Part shown: one piece after another, positions 41,697 through 52,516 of the stretch
How positions within the stretch are numbered: the first letter of the stretch is position 1
How the letters are laid out: every line of letters begins with the position of its first letter
NCBI RefSeq assembly: GCF_024586455.1
Contig: NW_026089624.1
Location: 1,003,320 to 1,067,319 of the forward strand
Source of the DNA: Bactrocera neohumeralis
Lineage: Eukaryota > Arthropoda > Insecta > Diptera > Tephritidae
Length of the DNA stretch: 64,000 nt
Direction of reading: 5' to 3'
Notes under the pieces: model-generated
Databases searched by the model: none
Seen by the model: only the letters and a program-made list of their open reading frames with translations
Told to the model about the DNA's origin: nothing
Position numbers and translations under genes: made by a program

Positions 41697-41860
41697 GTCG
41701 TCAATAGAACTTGGTCGCAAATAATATAACAATTAGTCAATGAAAAGTTACGAGTAGATATTAAATGCTGCCAAATTATCGATTTACTTAACCCATACTA
41801 CATGTCATAGTTCATATTTTAACAAATTTGGTGTTTCTTACATCAAACTAAAAAATTAAA

Positions 41861-42168
41861 AGTAAATATAATTTAAAAAACTAAAAAACACGCTTTTAAA
41901 GCATATCAAACTAAAAAGTGAAAAATAATTCTTTGTTTAAACCAACAATAATAATAAAGAAAAAATTCCTGCATTAGTGTGAGAAAAGCGCGGAGTGGGG
42001 GTGCTTGGTGACATATTTTTCATATATCGAGCATTCCACGCTTTTCTCACAATATTGCAGGAATTTTTCTTCATTATTATTGTTGGTTTATAAAAAGAAT
42101 TATTTTTTACTTTTTAGTTTGATATGCTTTAAAAGCGTGTTTTTTAGTTTTTTTAAACTATATTTATT
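41861..42168. repeat. Large imperfect palindrome (arms about 130 bp)
   Basis: The left arm, about 41861-41992, contains CTAAAAAACACGCTTTTAAA, CCAACAATAATAATAAAG and ATTCCTGCA. The right arm, about 42038-42168, is the inverse (TTTAAAAGCGTGTTTTTTAG and so on). The spacer of about 45 bp is GTGGGGGTGCTTGGTGACAT... A foldback MITE or a hairpin RNA source is possible. No gene. Confidence 0.8.
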
Positions 42169-42549
42169 TCTTTCATGTCAAAAAGTAAATTTGTCGAAGG
42201 ACTGACGTCGCGACAAAGCGTCGCAACATTGTGTTGTTGGTAGAAAATCCAAGGTGTGCCGAAAAAATTAGCGAACGATCGCCGATTGTCACCGCTTCCC
42301 TTGCCTTGCCGCGTGTATGAGCGTGTATACATATCGACGCAGATTTTTGCAGCCATGGAAAAATATTTTATAACTGACAAATATTACACTGGTCAACACT
42401 AGTTTTTGTGCCACTAAACTGTATTATTTTATTAAGTTAGGACTGTATTCTGATTACATATGTACATACCAATTTGACTTCCTACGTGTACTTTTCTTAA
42501 TATTTGCTTCTTACCAAAAAGTAACGACGACTTTCGTGAATGAGATGTA
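42169..42549. other. Spacer, nothing recognised
   Basis: Short frames only. Confidence 0.4.
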
Positions 42550-43442
42550 TTAGGACAATCGCGTTGCATACCTCTGCTGCTGGTAGGCCATCATATACCG
42601 ATCCCATCGCCCTTGATACCTCTCCTTTATGGTTTTAAGGTCCTGGTGAAACCGCTCCCCTTGGTCTTCGCTATAGAATCCAAGATTCTCTGTAAATTGA
42701 TAAAGATGACTGTGGAGGTAGTGCACATTGATGGACAAACGAAGTCAACGCAGCTTGTTCCAAATCATTCATCCAACTTAAGAAATCAGTATCCTTAATT
42801 AATGTTCTTATCTTTCGGCTATCAAAAATTCCTGATTTTAACTTTTCTATGCTTAGACCAGTAATTTTACTTGATATATTATATATTATAAGAAAAACAT
42901 TGTCCAATTTCATCTAGCGTCTTAACAAATTGTTTCATTAAACCTAGTTCCATGTGCAAGGGGCGCAATATAATTTTATTTCTTGAAACCAAAGGTGGGT
43001 TGATGACATTTTACAAGCCAATCTCTTTTTTCCCACTGTATATGGGTATTTGGTGTATCCTCTCTGCTGTCCTAATAAGAAATTGGCGATTTTAAGATCA
43101 ACACGAATACTCCTTTAGTGTTCGTTATGTTTGACTTTGCCTAACACAAGTGCTATATTTTGATATCCCTCTTTTGAATTTGTTGAATGAGCTAGTAGAA
43201 CTGACTCATATAGAAACCGCTGACTGACCCACACTCTCAAGTATTCACAACATATTTAATAAACCATTTGAGGTATCAAGGGCTTGTATTCATCCACAAT
43301 TTTTAAGTTAAAATAAAAAAATAGGCACTTTTTACAAAATCCGTAATAGGTTTTCCATATTTTTTAACTGTGTATTCACCACAGATGAAACAAAACACAT
43401 TTGGCTCCTTAAAACAACTTCTTCGCAATGAAGACATGATGT
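42550..43442 (-). pseudogene. Repeat-associated protein of unknown function (GERFHQD family), decayed
   Basis: I do not know the function. On the minus strand, blocks in order are: MSSLRRSCFKEPNVFCFICG and EYTVKKYGKPITDFVKSAYF (43442-43310), then a stretch full of stops, CAPCTWN-type remnants near 42960, KLKSGIFDSRKIRTLIKDTD (about 42845-42786), and NVHYLHSHLYQFTENLGFYS with DQGERFHQDLKTIKERYQG (42730-42615). Proteins with this order (cysteine pair, then HFLHSHLDFFPENLG...GERFHQDI) are repeated in many invertebrate genomes, which suggests a mobile or domesticated origin. This copy has several frameshifts and stops. Family recognition is from memory. Confidence 0.55.
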
Positions 43443-44570
43443 TAGAATAAATATATTTACACAAATCGGAACGATAAGTTATCAAAAAGAACTAGTTAAA
43501 GTACTGATTACAGCCAATATTAAAAAGTGAGCGTAGATCGGAGACGACTCGTGGGGAAAAAAATTAAAAATAATTTAGTTTAAACAATTGACACTTAGTC
43601 CAAAACCGTTGACATTATCTCTGCATCAATTTTTTTTCCTTTTTGTGGCCCAGTGTTATAAATCGACAAAAGCTATATTGCTACTTTTCTCATTTCTTTC
43701 TTTGAAGAAACATCAGAAAATTGTACAATGTATGATTTTTAGCTTTTGCTATCGACGCGAAAGGACGCTTGTAGGCAAAAGCATGCTCAGGGAGATGTAA
43801 AACCATTACTGCTTTTATAAATGAAGCGAGTTTGCCTGTTGAAAGTGCGCTTGCGTTCATGAATAAAAATGTTGTTGTTGTGTGTTTTTCTACAAATTTA
43901 GGCATCGACTATTTGACTGCCATATTTACTTGTGACGCCTCTAATGCCATTTGAGACAATTGTGGTTTTTGTAGAATAATGTTTGTAATTTTTGCGGGTG
44001 ACATGTCTACATGTGAACGCATATCTGTATGTAAGTTTGTGTATGCATTATTTGTGTGCCAATGTCATGCGTATATATTTATGTGTACATACGAGTATGA
44101 GCATAGCATATAACGTATAAAAATATAGGCAAAAGAGCTAACATACTTACGTCTGTAATAGGAATATATAATTCTGAGTGTAATTTTTATTCCATGCTCA
44201 GCTCTGTTTAAGCGCAACTGTTAAGACTTCTCCTGCCAAGCTAGTAGTGGTGAAACTCCCTCATCTCGATCGAGTTATAGCAGAAACAGTCAAAAACGCT
44301 ACTCTCTTCCTTCCTTTGCCTTCCTTAGCTAGCAAAATGTGGTAAAAGTTGAGCCAGTGGTAAAAACGCAGAAATCAGCCATCTTTGTTTGTTTTCATTT
44401 GAACAATGTTGCCAATACGCATATATAGTTTTGTACTCATCTATGTTTTCAATTAAAATTTTTTATAATATAAAACATCAAAACTGAAAACAAACTATTA
44501 AAAGATAGTTAATATATTTATATTTATAATTATATATTATTATTATTTTATTATATATATATATAAATCA
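43443..44570. other. Unassigned region
   Basis: AT-rich with TATG/TGTA-type runs (about 44000-44110) and a more mixed stretch at 44200-44400. It might be host intergenic DNA. No domain seen in its open frames. Confidence 0.35.
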
Positions 44571-46130
44571 ATGCCACTTTCTTTGTAATTTCATCACTCA
44601 TAAACGGCTGAACCGATTTGGCTGATTTTTTTTTTTGTTGTATTTGTTATTATTAGGAGAAGATTCTTATGTAAGAAAAAATTACGAAAGTTGCCGGAAA
44701 ACCCCTAAAAACAACCCTTTTCTTTTTCCCATACAAACGTTTTATTTTGTATGTATATACATATGTACAAACATACTACATATGTACATATGTAAGTAAA
44801 AATTATTGTTTGTTTCTTAGTAACGCTAACGCTCGAGAACGGCGGAACCAATCTTCATGAAATCAGAAGTTGTTCGCTGTGGATCTGGAAAGGGTTAGAT
44901 ATAAAAAAAACCATATACTTTTCATAAGGAAAAGTCGAATAATTGGAAATTTCCAAAAAGTGACTTTTCATACAATTCTTTTTTGTTTTGTTTTTCTATA
45001 TTTTCATTTTTAAATTATTTGAATCGTTCAATTTTGGTCGCTTGCTTTTTTATTCCGGCTATTTAAAAGAATAATTATTGAAAATTATTCAGTCAAAACT
45101 TTATGTGTGTTTCAAACGAAGTGATCATATAAGAAATTAATTTAAAGAAAATGCCGGCACGTCCAAAATCAAACATAGGTCGACGTACTCGAAATGCTCG
45201 GGACGTGTTGTCACAAAGAGTATCACAAAGTGCAGTGCGACGTCCACGAAATAGATTTGAAGAAGCTCATCATGCAAGAAATCCAGCAAGACCTACGCGA
45301 ATACGACGTTGTGTTTTGGAAACTATGTTCCGTGCTGCATTTGATTACGACCCTTCAATCGACTATATGTAATGTACATGGATATATTGGAATGATGGAT
45401 GTTATATGCGCACATTGTGAAGCGGCTAAATTCGCGGGTGAAACGGCTGGAATGTGTTGCGCTAACGGGAAAGTAAAATTGCCGGAATTTGAACCGCTTC
45501 CTGAACCATCATCATTAATTTTTGAGACATCACCAGAATCGAAACATTTCTTAAATCATATACAAGAGTACAATTCGTCTTTTCAAATGACTTCTTTCGG
45601 CGCTACAAAAATTATAAGAGATCAATTTATGCCTATATTTAAGGCGATTGCATGGAATATTTGATGGTTTTTTCAATGAATGGGGAAAAATTTATTCCTA
45701 TAACATTGCATACATATTACAGATCCAAGGTCAAATTTATGTTTTACGGGTTCATTGTTACCGCTCCCCGACGCTAACCATCAATTTTACAAATATATTT
45801 CATCTAGATAAAATCGAATTAAATCAACGCTGCACAATTAGTTCTCACACAAAAAGAGAAATTCTTTGCGAACTAAAAGATTTTTTTCATCAGCACAATG
45901 AATGTGGACAGAGTTGTTCGTTCTTAAGTAATAAATTGGGTGATTCAATACATCTATGGGTAGCTATAACATTTTTTTCATACCTGCTAACTATTGGAGG
46001 GGGTATCTTGACAGGCCATTTAAAATTGCAAAAGATCTGGCAAATTTGAGATATACAGAAATCTTTTCGAAGCATTGCACAGAGCAATGCAATATTTAAA
46101 CGGTAACGATGAAGTACTTATATGCGTACA
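44571..46130 (+). mobile_element. Helitron 5' region and start of Rep/helicase gene, decayed
   Basis: The non-coding leader contains CATCACTCATAAACGGCTGA-type and ACGGCGGAACCAATCTTCAT phrases repeated in inverse at 47062-47600. The coding start at 45151 reads MPARPKSNIGRRTRNA, as in Helitron Rep/helicase proteins, and then breaks. The second frame holds GTMDVICAHCEA-like sequence (GMMDVICAHCEAAKFAGETA), CCANGKVKLPEFEP and NHIQEYNSSFQMTSFGATK (Helitron_like_N), and IQGQIY. A later stretch has SHTKREILCELKDFFHQHN. Rep catalytic and helicase domains are not found. Confidence 0.7.
45151..46050 (+). pseudogene. Helitron Rep/helicase N-terminal part
   Basis: Helitrons move by rolling-circle replication with a fused HUH endonuclease and PIF1-type helicase. 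Only the cysteine-rich N-terminal domain survives, in three overlapping frames (45151-45372, 45194-45664, 45648-46049). Conserved items are CAHC...CC, FETSPESKHFLNHIQEYN and SFGATK. The HUH motif is absent. Confidence 0.65.
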
Positions 46131-46961
46131 ATTTCAAACTGATCCTTCCTGAAAAATAAAAAAAAAATGCTAAATATTAGGAATGGTAGAATATAACTGC
46201 AATCAAATACACAGTGCAATGAATTAAAACTGGCTCATTTATCATTCGATGCCATAACTTTGCCAGCCGTTTTTTTTGTCTTTCCACGGTTGAGAACCGT
46301 TTCTTAATATGCAATCTACTAGGCTGAAAATCGATTGGACTCGATTGATTTTAAATAGTATTAAAAATTCCCTGTATTTTATTAAAAAAACCACCAAGGT
46401 TTTTAAAAAAACCCTTTGGGCAAATTTTTCCGCAAATTTGGTGTGGGGAGCAACCCTGACCGTTTCACGGAAAATCAAATGCCTTGTTCTCGGCAAAAGG
46501 AAAAAACATTTTTTCCGTTAACATTGCGCCCCTAAGATGGTCGATCCTAACACTTACGTTTTTTTTCTTTTACGCTATTGAAAAATTTTTTCGTTCTCCC
46601 GGGGGAAATTCCTTGTCGTTTTGCCTTGTCTATGTTTTATGAAATGCTATTCCAATATTTCAACGGAAAGATTTCAGAGTGGGGTTTTTCCGTTTCATTG
46701 CCCGTTTTGGGTGGCTTTTTTTTTTTCATGTTAAACCGTTGGAAAAAAAGTGCCGTATATTCTGTGTATTTTTTTGGGCGCCTTCCCCCTTTTTTTTAGT
46801 TGGGGTTTTTTCCTCTTTTTTGTTTCTGGTCACTGCCTTATAAGTTAAAAAAAGTTTAGTTATTTTTTCTAAAAAAATTTTTTTGGGGGCTTGCCCTTTT
46901 AATTCCCCTTAAGAACTAAAATTAAAATTATCAACTCTGCCTATGTTTGGTGCCCGGGGGG
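46131..46961. other. Homopolymer-rich, probably poor-quality sequence before gap 2
   Basis: From about 46260 the sequence is crowded with runs of T, A, C and G (TTTTTTTTT, AAAAAAACC, CCCCCTTTTTTTT, GGGGGG) up to the gap. It looks like uncorrected read ends. No gene should be called here. Confidence 0.5.
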
Positions 46962-47061
46962 NNNNNNNNNNNNNNNNNNNNNNNNNNNNNNNNNNNNNNN
47001 NNNNNNNNNNNNNNNNNNNNNNNNNNNNNNNNNNNNNNNNNNNNNNNNNNNNNNNNNNNNN
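46962..47061. other. Assembly gap 2 (100 N)
   Basis: Exactly 100 N. Confidence 0.99.
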
Positions 47062-47600
47062 CCGACCGATATTACGGCGACCTCTTCGTGGCTTCGTAAC
47101 AAATTTCAATCTGTAATTGATCACATCGTCTCAAACATACATAAAGTTTTCACTGAATAATTTTCAATCATTTTTCCTTTGGATAGCCGAAATAAAAAGC
47201 AAGCGACCGCAATTGAACGATTCAAATAATTTACAAATCAAAATATTGAAAAACAAAACAAACAAAAATTGAAAAAAAAATGTGTATGGAAAATGTTACT
47301 TTTTGGAATTGTCCAATTTTCCGACTTCTCCTCATGAAAAGTATAAGGTATTTTGTTTCTAAACCTTTCTCGATCCACAAAAACCTTTAAAACCTTTAAA
47401 AATTTCATTAAGATTGGTTCAACCGTTCTCTTAGTGTTACTAACAAAAAACATTCATATTTATTGTAACGTTTGTATGGGGAAAAGAAAAAGGTCGTTTT
47501 TTAGGTTTTCCGGAAACTATTCGGATTTTTCTCGCCGTAAAAACCATCCTTGAACTTCAACAAACATTTAAGAAAAAGAATTGGCCAAATTGGTCCAGGC
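47062..47600 (-). mobile_element. Second Helitron 5' region, inverted
   Basis: Minus-strand copy of the leader seen at 44600-45150: GAACGGTTGAACCAATCTTA (about 47415) matches GAACGGCGGAACCAATCTTC at 44837. On the coding side the minus strand begins a protein KPRRGRRNIGR at the gap edge, like the MP...NIGR start at 45151. The two copies face each other across the gap and have clearly diverged. Confidence 0.6.
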
Positions 47601-47719
47601 GTTATTGAGTTATGCGCGTACATACATTTTTGGTATTCATTTTTATTTATATGGATATGTACTTTTATGGTTATGACAATGCTACCAATGAACAATAAAA
47701 CCTATATTATTGTGTTGTG

Positions 47720-48700
47720 TTTCTTTTTATTGTTATTCGAGAAGGACCTCTCCGAGCCGTTCGATACCAAACGAGGTTTCAGACAAGGCGACTCCCTATC
47801 GTGCGACTTCTTCAACCTGCTTCTGGAGAAAATAGTACCATCTTCTATAAGAGTGTACAGCTGCTGGCGTATGTCGGTGATATTGATATCATCGGCCTCA
47901 ACACCTGCGCCGTTAGTTCTGCTTTCTCCAGGCTGGACAAGAAAATACAGAAAATGGGTCTGGCAGTGAACGAGGGCAAGACGAAATATCTCCTGTCATC
48001 AAACAAACAGTCGTCGCACTCGCGACTTGGCTCTCACGTCACTGTTGACAGTCATAACTTTGAAGTCGTAGATAATTTCGTCTATCTTGGAACCAGCGTA
48101 AACACCACCAACAATGTCAGCCTAGAAATCCAACGCAGGATAACTCTTGCCAACAGGTGCTACTTCGGACTGAGTAGGCAATTGAAAAGCAAAGTCCTCT
48201 CTCGACGAACAAAAGCCAAACTCTATAAGTCGCTCATAATTCCCGTCCTGCTATATGGTGTAGAGGCTTGGACGTTGTCAACAACTGATGAGTCGACGTT
48301 GCGAGTTTTCGAGAGAAAAGTTCTGCGAAAGATTTATGGTCCTTTGCGCGTTGGCCACGGCGAATACCGCATTCGATGGAACGATGAGCTGTACGAGATA
48401 TACGACGACATCGACGTAGTTCAGCGAATTAAAAGACAGCGGCTACGCTGGCTAGGTCATATAGTCCGAATGGACGAAAACACTCCAGCTCTGAAAGTAT
48501 TCGACGCTGTACCCGCCGGGGGAAGCAGAGGAAGAGGATAACCTCCACTCCGTTGGAAGGACCAAGTGGAGAAGGACCTGGCTACGCTTGGAATATCCAA
48601 TTGGCGCCATGTAGCGAAAAGGAGAAACGACTGGCGCGCTGTTGTTAACTCGGCTATAATCGCGTAAGCGGTGTCTACGCCAATTAAGAAGAAGAAGACT
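47720..48700 (+). mobile_element. RTE-like retrotransposon, copy B, 5'-truncated
   Basis: Starts within the RT (KDLSEPFDTKRGFRQGDSLS) and ends at 48700 with GCGGTGTCTACGCCAATTAAGAAGAAGAAG, the same 3' end and (GAA)n tail as copy A. 5' truncation is usual for target-primed reverse transcription. Confidence 0.85.
47736..48668 (+). pseudogene. RTE-type reverse transcriptase C-terminal half
   Basis: One frameshift near 47830 joins FRQGDSLSCDFFNLLLEKI to a 274-codon frame (47717-48541). The catalytic box reads LLAYVGDIDIIG instead of YADD, so the catalytic pair is lost. Then come NEGKTKYLLSS, FEVVDNFVYLGTSV, KLYKSLIIPVLLYGVEAWTL, RLRWLGHIVRMDENTPALKV, a stop at 48539, and the terminal PPLRWKDQVEKDLATLGISN and WRAVVNSAIIA. 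The protein domain after RT is the usual RTE C-terminal block. Confidence 0.85.
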
Positions 48701-48705
48701 TGTGC

Positions 48706-49014
48706 GGCTGTTCCAATAATTTTTGACTGTATCATCATGAGTGCTTGGATATATTTATTATGTCCTTCGAAGTTCTTGATACTATCCATTAATCTCATAG
48801 CCATTTTTCTCCAAGCTCTATAATCATTTTGGTCTCCGTTGAATGTGGTGGTTTTAAACATATTTAAATCAATTTCTTCTGGGCTTGTAAATGAATATTT
48901 GTAATCCGTTGATGGAGGTGGGAGGCTCAAATGATCGTTTTCTTGTATACGCATCCTTCGTTGTAGATCTGCTATTTCTACTTTCATAGCTGCTACTTCT
49001 GCTGAGGTTGCCAT
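48706..49014 (-). pseudogene. Gypsy-type gag N-terminus, truncated
   Basis: About 100 residues: MATSAEVAAMKVEIADLQRR forms a coiled-coil start, followed by TTFNGDQNDYRAWRKMAMRL, a conserved gag pattern (F.G....Y..W), then IQALMMIQSKIIGTAA. The open frame continues by chance into the antisense of the RTE copy (48457-48705), which is not part of the gene. The rest of the element is missing. Confidence 0.7.
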
Positions 49015-49183
49015 TTTTATAATTTAAAAAAAAAAAATTTTCACTTTATTATAAATTTTTTACTTTTTTTCTTTATTTAAGTATCCTTCTATGAAGGTTT
49101 GTTTTGTTTTATGAGACTATGTCCCTTGCAGATTTTATGACCGACTTATTGAAGGGTGTTATATCCGGAATCCTTGTTATGCG

Positions 49184-49201
49184 GTCCCTGCTCGGGCGCC
49201 A
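49184..49201 (-). other. Primer-binding site, tRNA-Lys3-like
   Basis: TGGCGCCCGAGCAGGGAC on the minus strand differs at one base from the well-known tRNA-Lys3 binding site. The position immediately inside the LTR-like sequence supports it. Confidence 0.7.
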
Positions 49202-49509
49202 GTTATTTTCTTTAATTAAAGAATATATATTTGAAGTCCGAATGATTAACTCGCGCAAGAGAATGCATGGGCGGTTGAATTGAAGAGTATGATCACAAAC
49301 ACGAGTACTATCATCGCTTGCAAATCTCGATCTTATACTCCTTAACAACGGATGCAAGTCAACATTTATGAAAGGAATAGCGTCATCGTATATTGACCTT
49401 GCCTCCGTAAGCTCGTCGATAGCAACCCAAAACTCATGGAGAGTTTCGGACATTTATGCACATAGTGACCATTAAGCTATAATCTTTGACATCAATATAG
49501 CAAAAATCT

Positions 49510-50655
49510 GGTATCTTTACACCTAAAAGCGTAATAAGACGCTGGAAAACAAAAGTATGTGACACAGAAATGCTCGAATACGTCATTAGCCAACTAAAAG
49601 AGGATTTACAAAGGAACACATCACAAAATCACTAATAACGGTAGCCGATGCCTCGAAGAAAAGACGGAGGAAACAAAACCCCATTATACTGGTGGTCTGA
49701 AGAAATTGCTCAACTGAGAGCTGAATGTCTCAAGTTTCGTCGTAGACAACAACTTGGTAGAGGAAGAGGTGACTTCGCGGAATTCCTTATAAACTTTCGG
49801 AAAAACAGGAAGGACCATAGCCAACAGCAAAAGAAATGCCTTTAACCAATTTATCTCAGAGGTAGATAAAGACCCTTGGGGAAAAGACTACCGAATCATG
49901 ATACAGAAAATAAGTAGATCAATAACCTCACCTATATCTCTCGGAATTTTACGTAAGAAAGTCCATAGCTTATGTCCAAGATGCGAACATTTGCAAGTGC
50001 CAATTCTTCAAACTAACCTGGATGAAATCGCTGCAGTGTCCCATATAGAAATAATACCTGCGGTGAAAAGAATCAAGATTGGCAAAGGCCTGGACGGAAT
50101 ACCCAATTTCGTTACTAAGCGTATCATTCAAAGAAAGCTAACATTTTTCCAAAACGCATACGCAAGCTGCTTGAAATAAGGGATCTTTCCCAAATGTTGG
50201 AAGCGTCAACTCCTCGTTTTTCTCCCAAAAGGTGATAAACCTCCGGAAGAACCTTCGTCATATCGGCCCATATGTATGCTTGAAACTATGTACTGAAAAA
50301 GTATTCGAAACAAATTTTTGTAAGCGGCTTGAGAAATATACGGAAGGAGATTCTGGGTTGAATTCAATGCAATTCGGTTTCCGGAAAGGACGAAGCACAG
50401 TTGGAGTGACAAATAATAATTTGTTGTCATTACCCTGGACGTTAAAAACGCCTTCAACTCCGCGGACTGGACTCTAATTATTAAAGCTCTGATAGAGTTA
50501 AAGCTTCTGGACTACCTTATCCGAATTTTGGCAAGCTACTTTGAAAACAGAGTACTAGTATACGACACAGAATGTGGACCTTAAAGGTATGAGATAAGTT
50601 ACAAGCGGTGTTCCGCAAGCGTCAGTTCTGGGCCCTGTACTCTGGAACGTAATGT
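49510..50655 (+). pseudogene. R1-clade retrotransposon fragment (linker and RT)
   Basis: Plus strand: RRWKTKVCDTEMLEYVISQL, MPRRKDGGNKTPLYWWSEEI (49648), NAFNQFISEVDKDPWGKDYR, then RT blocks VKRIKIGKGLDGIPNF, FPKCWKRQLLVFLPKGDKPP, SSYRPICMLETM, VITLDVKNAFNSADWTLIIK and GVPQASVLGPVLWNV (about 50610-50655). It ends there, before the catalytic YADD box, joined to the next element. Frameshifts near 49840, 50180, 50290 and 50430. Confidence 0.7.
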
Positions 50656-50673
50656 ATCACAATCGATACTTAC

Positions 50674-51199
50674 TCAGTTGTTGCATTTCATGATCGCTTC
50701 GCTTTTTCCTCTTCATCTCTTGCATTTTTCGTTCAGAAACTCGTGCTTCTTTCGCAATTAGCTGGTAATCAATTCCATACATAAACCCTGGCCGTCCTCT
50801 CAACCGCTGATTGATTAAGAACTGTTTATCTTCTTCAATGGTAATGATACTTAAAGCATTGGCGTGTGCTATTTCAAAAAGGAAATCTGTTTCTTTTTTC
50901 TTATGAACCTCCGACAATCTTCCAGCATGTTTTTGAAGTTGCCTCCATTGTTGATACAGACCTTCCAACTTTGGTATACAATTCCTTAACTCTTGCGTCA
51001 GAATTTGTGCTTTTTCCCAATATACCATCGCTTCCCGCACAGCTAGTGAGGCACTTCAACGTACGGTTAGCTTACACACTCGCAAATTGAAAAAGAAAAC
51101 GTTTAACACTTGTTTCACCGATGGCAGTTTACTTCCAACAATTTCATTCGAGTAATGCCCAAGAAGATAAATTTTCTCTCGTATTCTAGGAGTTGACAT
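50674..51199 (-). pseudogene. N-terminal exon of a conserved insect transposon-associated protein
   Basis: Starts MSTPRIREKIYLLGHYSNEI at 51199. One in-frame stop occurs at about 51058, then the 127-codon frame with AMVYWEKAQILTQELRNCIP, KLEGLYQQWRQLQKHAGRLS, FLFEIAHANALSIITIEEDK and FLINQRLRGRPG. The exon ends at a canonical donor (GTAAGTATC) at 50673. Similar sequences (LFDIAHADAL..I...ED..FL..QR..GR) are repeated in many insects and annotated only as uncharacterised. Lysine-rich helical C-terminus. Function unknown. Confidence 0.55.
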
Positions 51200-51590
51200 T
51201 GTGCTACCGTATGTGTTCACTTCGAATGTTATAGGAGACTGATATTTTCATCCACTCAATTCACAATACACGAAGCACACCCAAAATTTAAGAAAACGCA
51301 CAATAACCGTCAAAATTTACTGTAAATAGTTATTTTCATCCACTCAATTCACAATACTCCTTAGTAATTCACAATAAACTGCGTTTTCGTTCTGATTTTG
51401 GTGAAAACATCCTCAAAATACGCTATGCATTTAACAGTTAACACATGACGAAAACCATTTTTGAGGGCCAAGGGGCACACTTTAAACTTATCGGATTAAC
51501 TTCAAATTTCGCTCATCTGATTTTTTTATAAAAAGGAACTAAATTGAGGGGTAGCACAAGAAAAAAATTGTACTTGAAAAATAAGAGCCA
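50674..51590 (-). mobile_element. 5' end of an unclassified insect transposon
   Basis: The outer end reads TAGGGTGGCTCTTATTTTTC on the minus strand at about 51590. A 25-base direct repeat TTTTCATCCACTCAATTCAC... occurs at 51246 and again at 51332, in the promoter position. One coding exon follows. The left side stops just inside an intron, at the R1 fragment. Confidence 0.5.
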
Positions 51591-51920
51591 CCCTATTGTA
51601 CATACATATATGCTTCTAAGCCCCGTTATTAAAATTTTTTTGAGGCGAGGTTTTTTGCTTGCAATGCAAGGGTTCATTCAGTAGGCGTTTTTCGTAGAGT
51701 GAAATTGTCAAGATCGCGAAAAAAGCCTTTACGCAAAAAGTGTTTAAAAAGATTAAAATAGGTGTTTTATTGTAAACTAAAGGGAACAACATAAATAAAT
51801 AAAGGTAAAATAATTATTAAAAATAAAAATAATGGAAAAGAATTTAGTTTGTTTACAATAATTTTGTAAAAGTGTTGTTGCCTATAGGCAACATCCTGTA
51901 ACTAACAAACCAGGACACTA
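51591..51920. other. AT-rich spacer
   Basis: No gene recognised. Confidence 0.4.
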
Positions 51921-51924
51921 AGGA

Positions 51925-52230
51925 CTTTGAAATATGATGTTGAGAGCATACTGAAGTTAAGGAGAGAACACTTCTCCAGCCTGCTGAACGGTAGTGAAAG
52001 TGTAACATCTGGATATGGCCAACCCAATTCTTCATTCGATGACGATTAAATAGATGTTTCATTGTCCGACTATTCGAATAGCAATTACCTATATGAAGAA
52101 TCACAAAGCAGCGGGGGACGATGGATTACCGGCCAAATCCGCCGGCGGAGAACTGACAAGGTGCACACATCAGCTTCTTTGAGAGGTATTGTCGGATAAA
52201 AGAAAGCCCCAATCATACTTCTTTGTCTGA
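51925..52230 (+). pseudogene. RTE-like fragment, copy C
   Basis: Plus strand: REHFSSLLNGSESV, then KNHKAAGDDGLPAKSAGGEL and CTHQLL, the start of RT, in two frames with stops. It corresponds to the part of copy A at about 8340-8150. Both ends are truncated. Confidence 0.6.
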
Positions 52231-52516
52231 ATGCCATTTATGGACACCCTGAACAGACAGTGGCTTTGTTTTATTGTATGTAGTGTAAACGAGTGTTTTT
52301 GTGCAAAAGTGGCAATTTTATAATTGCTTTTTCACCCAAATTTTCTTCACTTAACTTACACTAAAACTTAATCAGTGCAATTTGTATTTCGAAATGAATA
52401 AAATCAATAAAAGTAATGAAAATAAATTCAATATTTCTATAATGTATTTCCTTCAAATTAATTTTAGTTAACGAAATAGCCTCGCTCCAGACCACGTACC
52501 CCATGATAACACAATA
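52231..52516. other. AT-rich spacer
   Basis: No gene recognised. Confidence 0.4.

Larger units (their letters stand above)
48706..49450 (-). mobile_element. Ty3/gypsy-type fragment: LTR end, primer-binding site and gag start
   Basis: From right to left (minus strand): an AT-rich LTR-like end up to about 49205, a primer-binding site at 49184-49201, a short leader, and the gag start at 49014. The left side is cut by the (GAA)n tail of RTE copy B at about 48706. Confidence 0.65.

Noticed and set aside
43690..43905. 71-codon minus-strand frame beginning MPKFVEKHTTTT
   Set aside because: Low-complexity start, no domain, no supporting context.
46578..46799. 73-codon frame before gap 2
   Set aside because: In homopolymer-rich, probably unpolished sequence.
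48457..48705. Left half of the 185-codon minus-strand frame beginning at 49014
   Set aside because: Only the first 100 or so codons are gag. The rest is antisense to the RTE copy B and is joined by chance.
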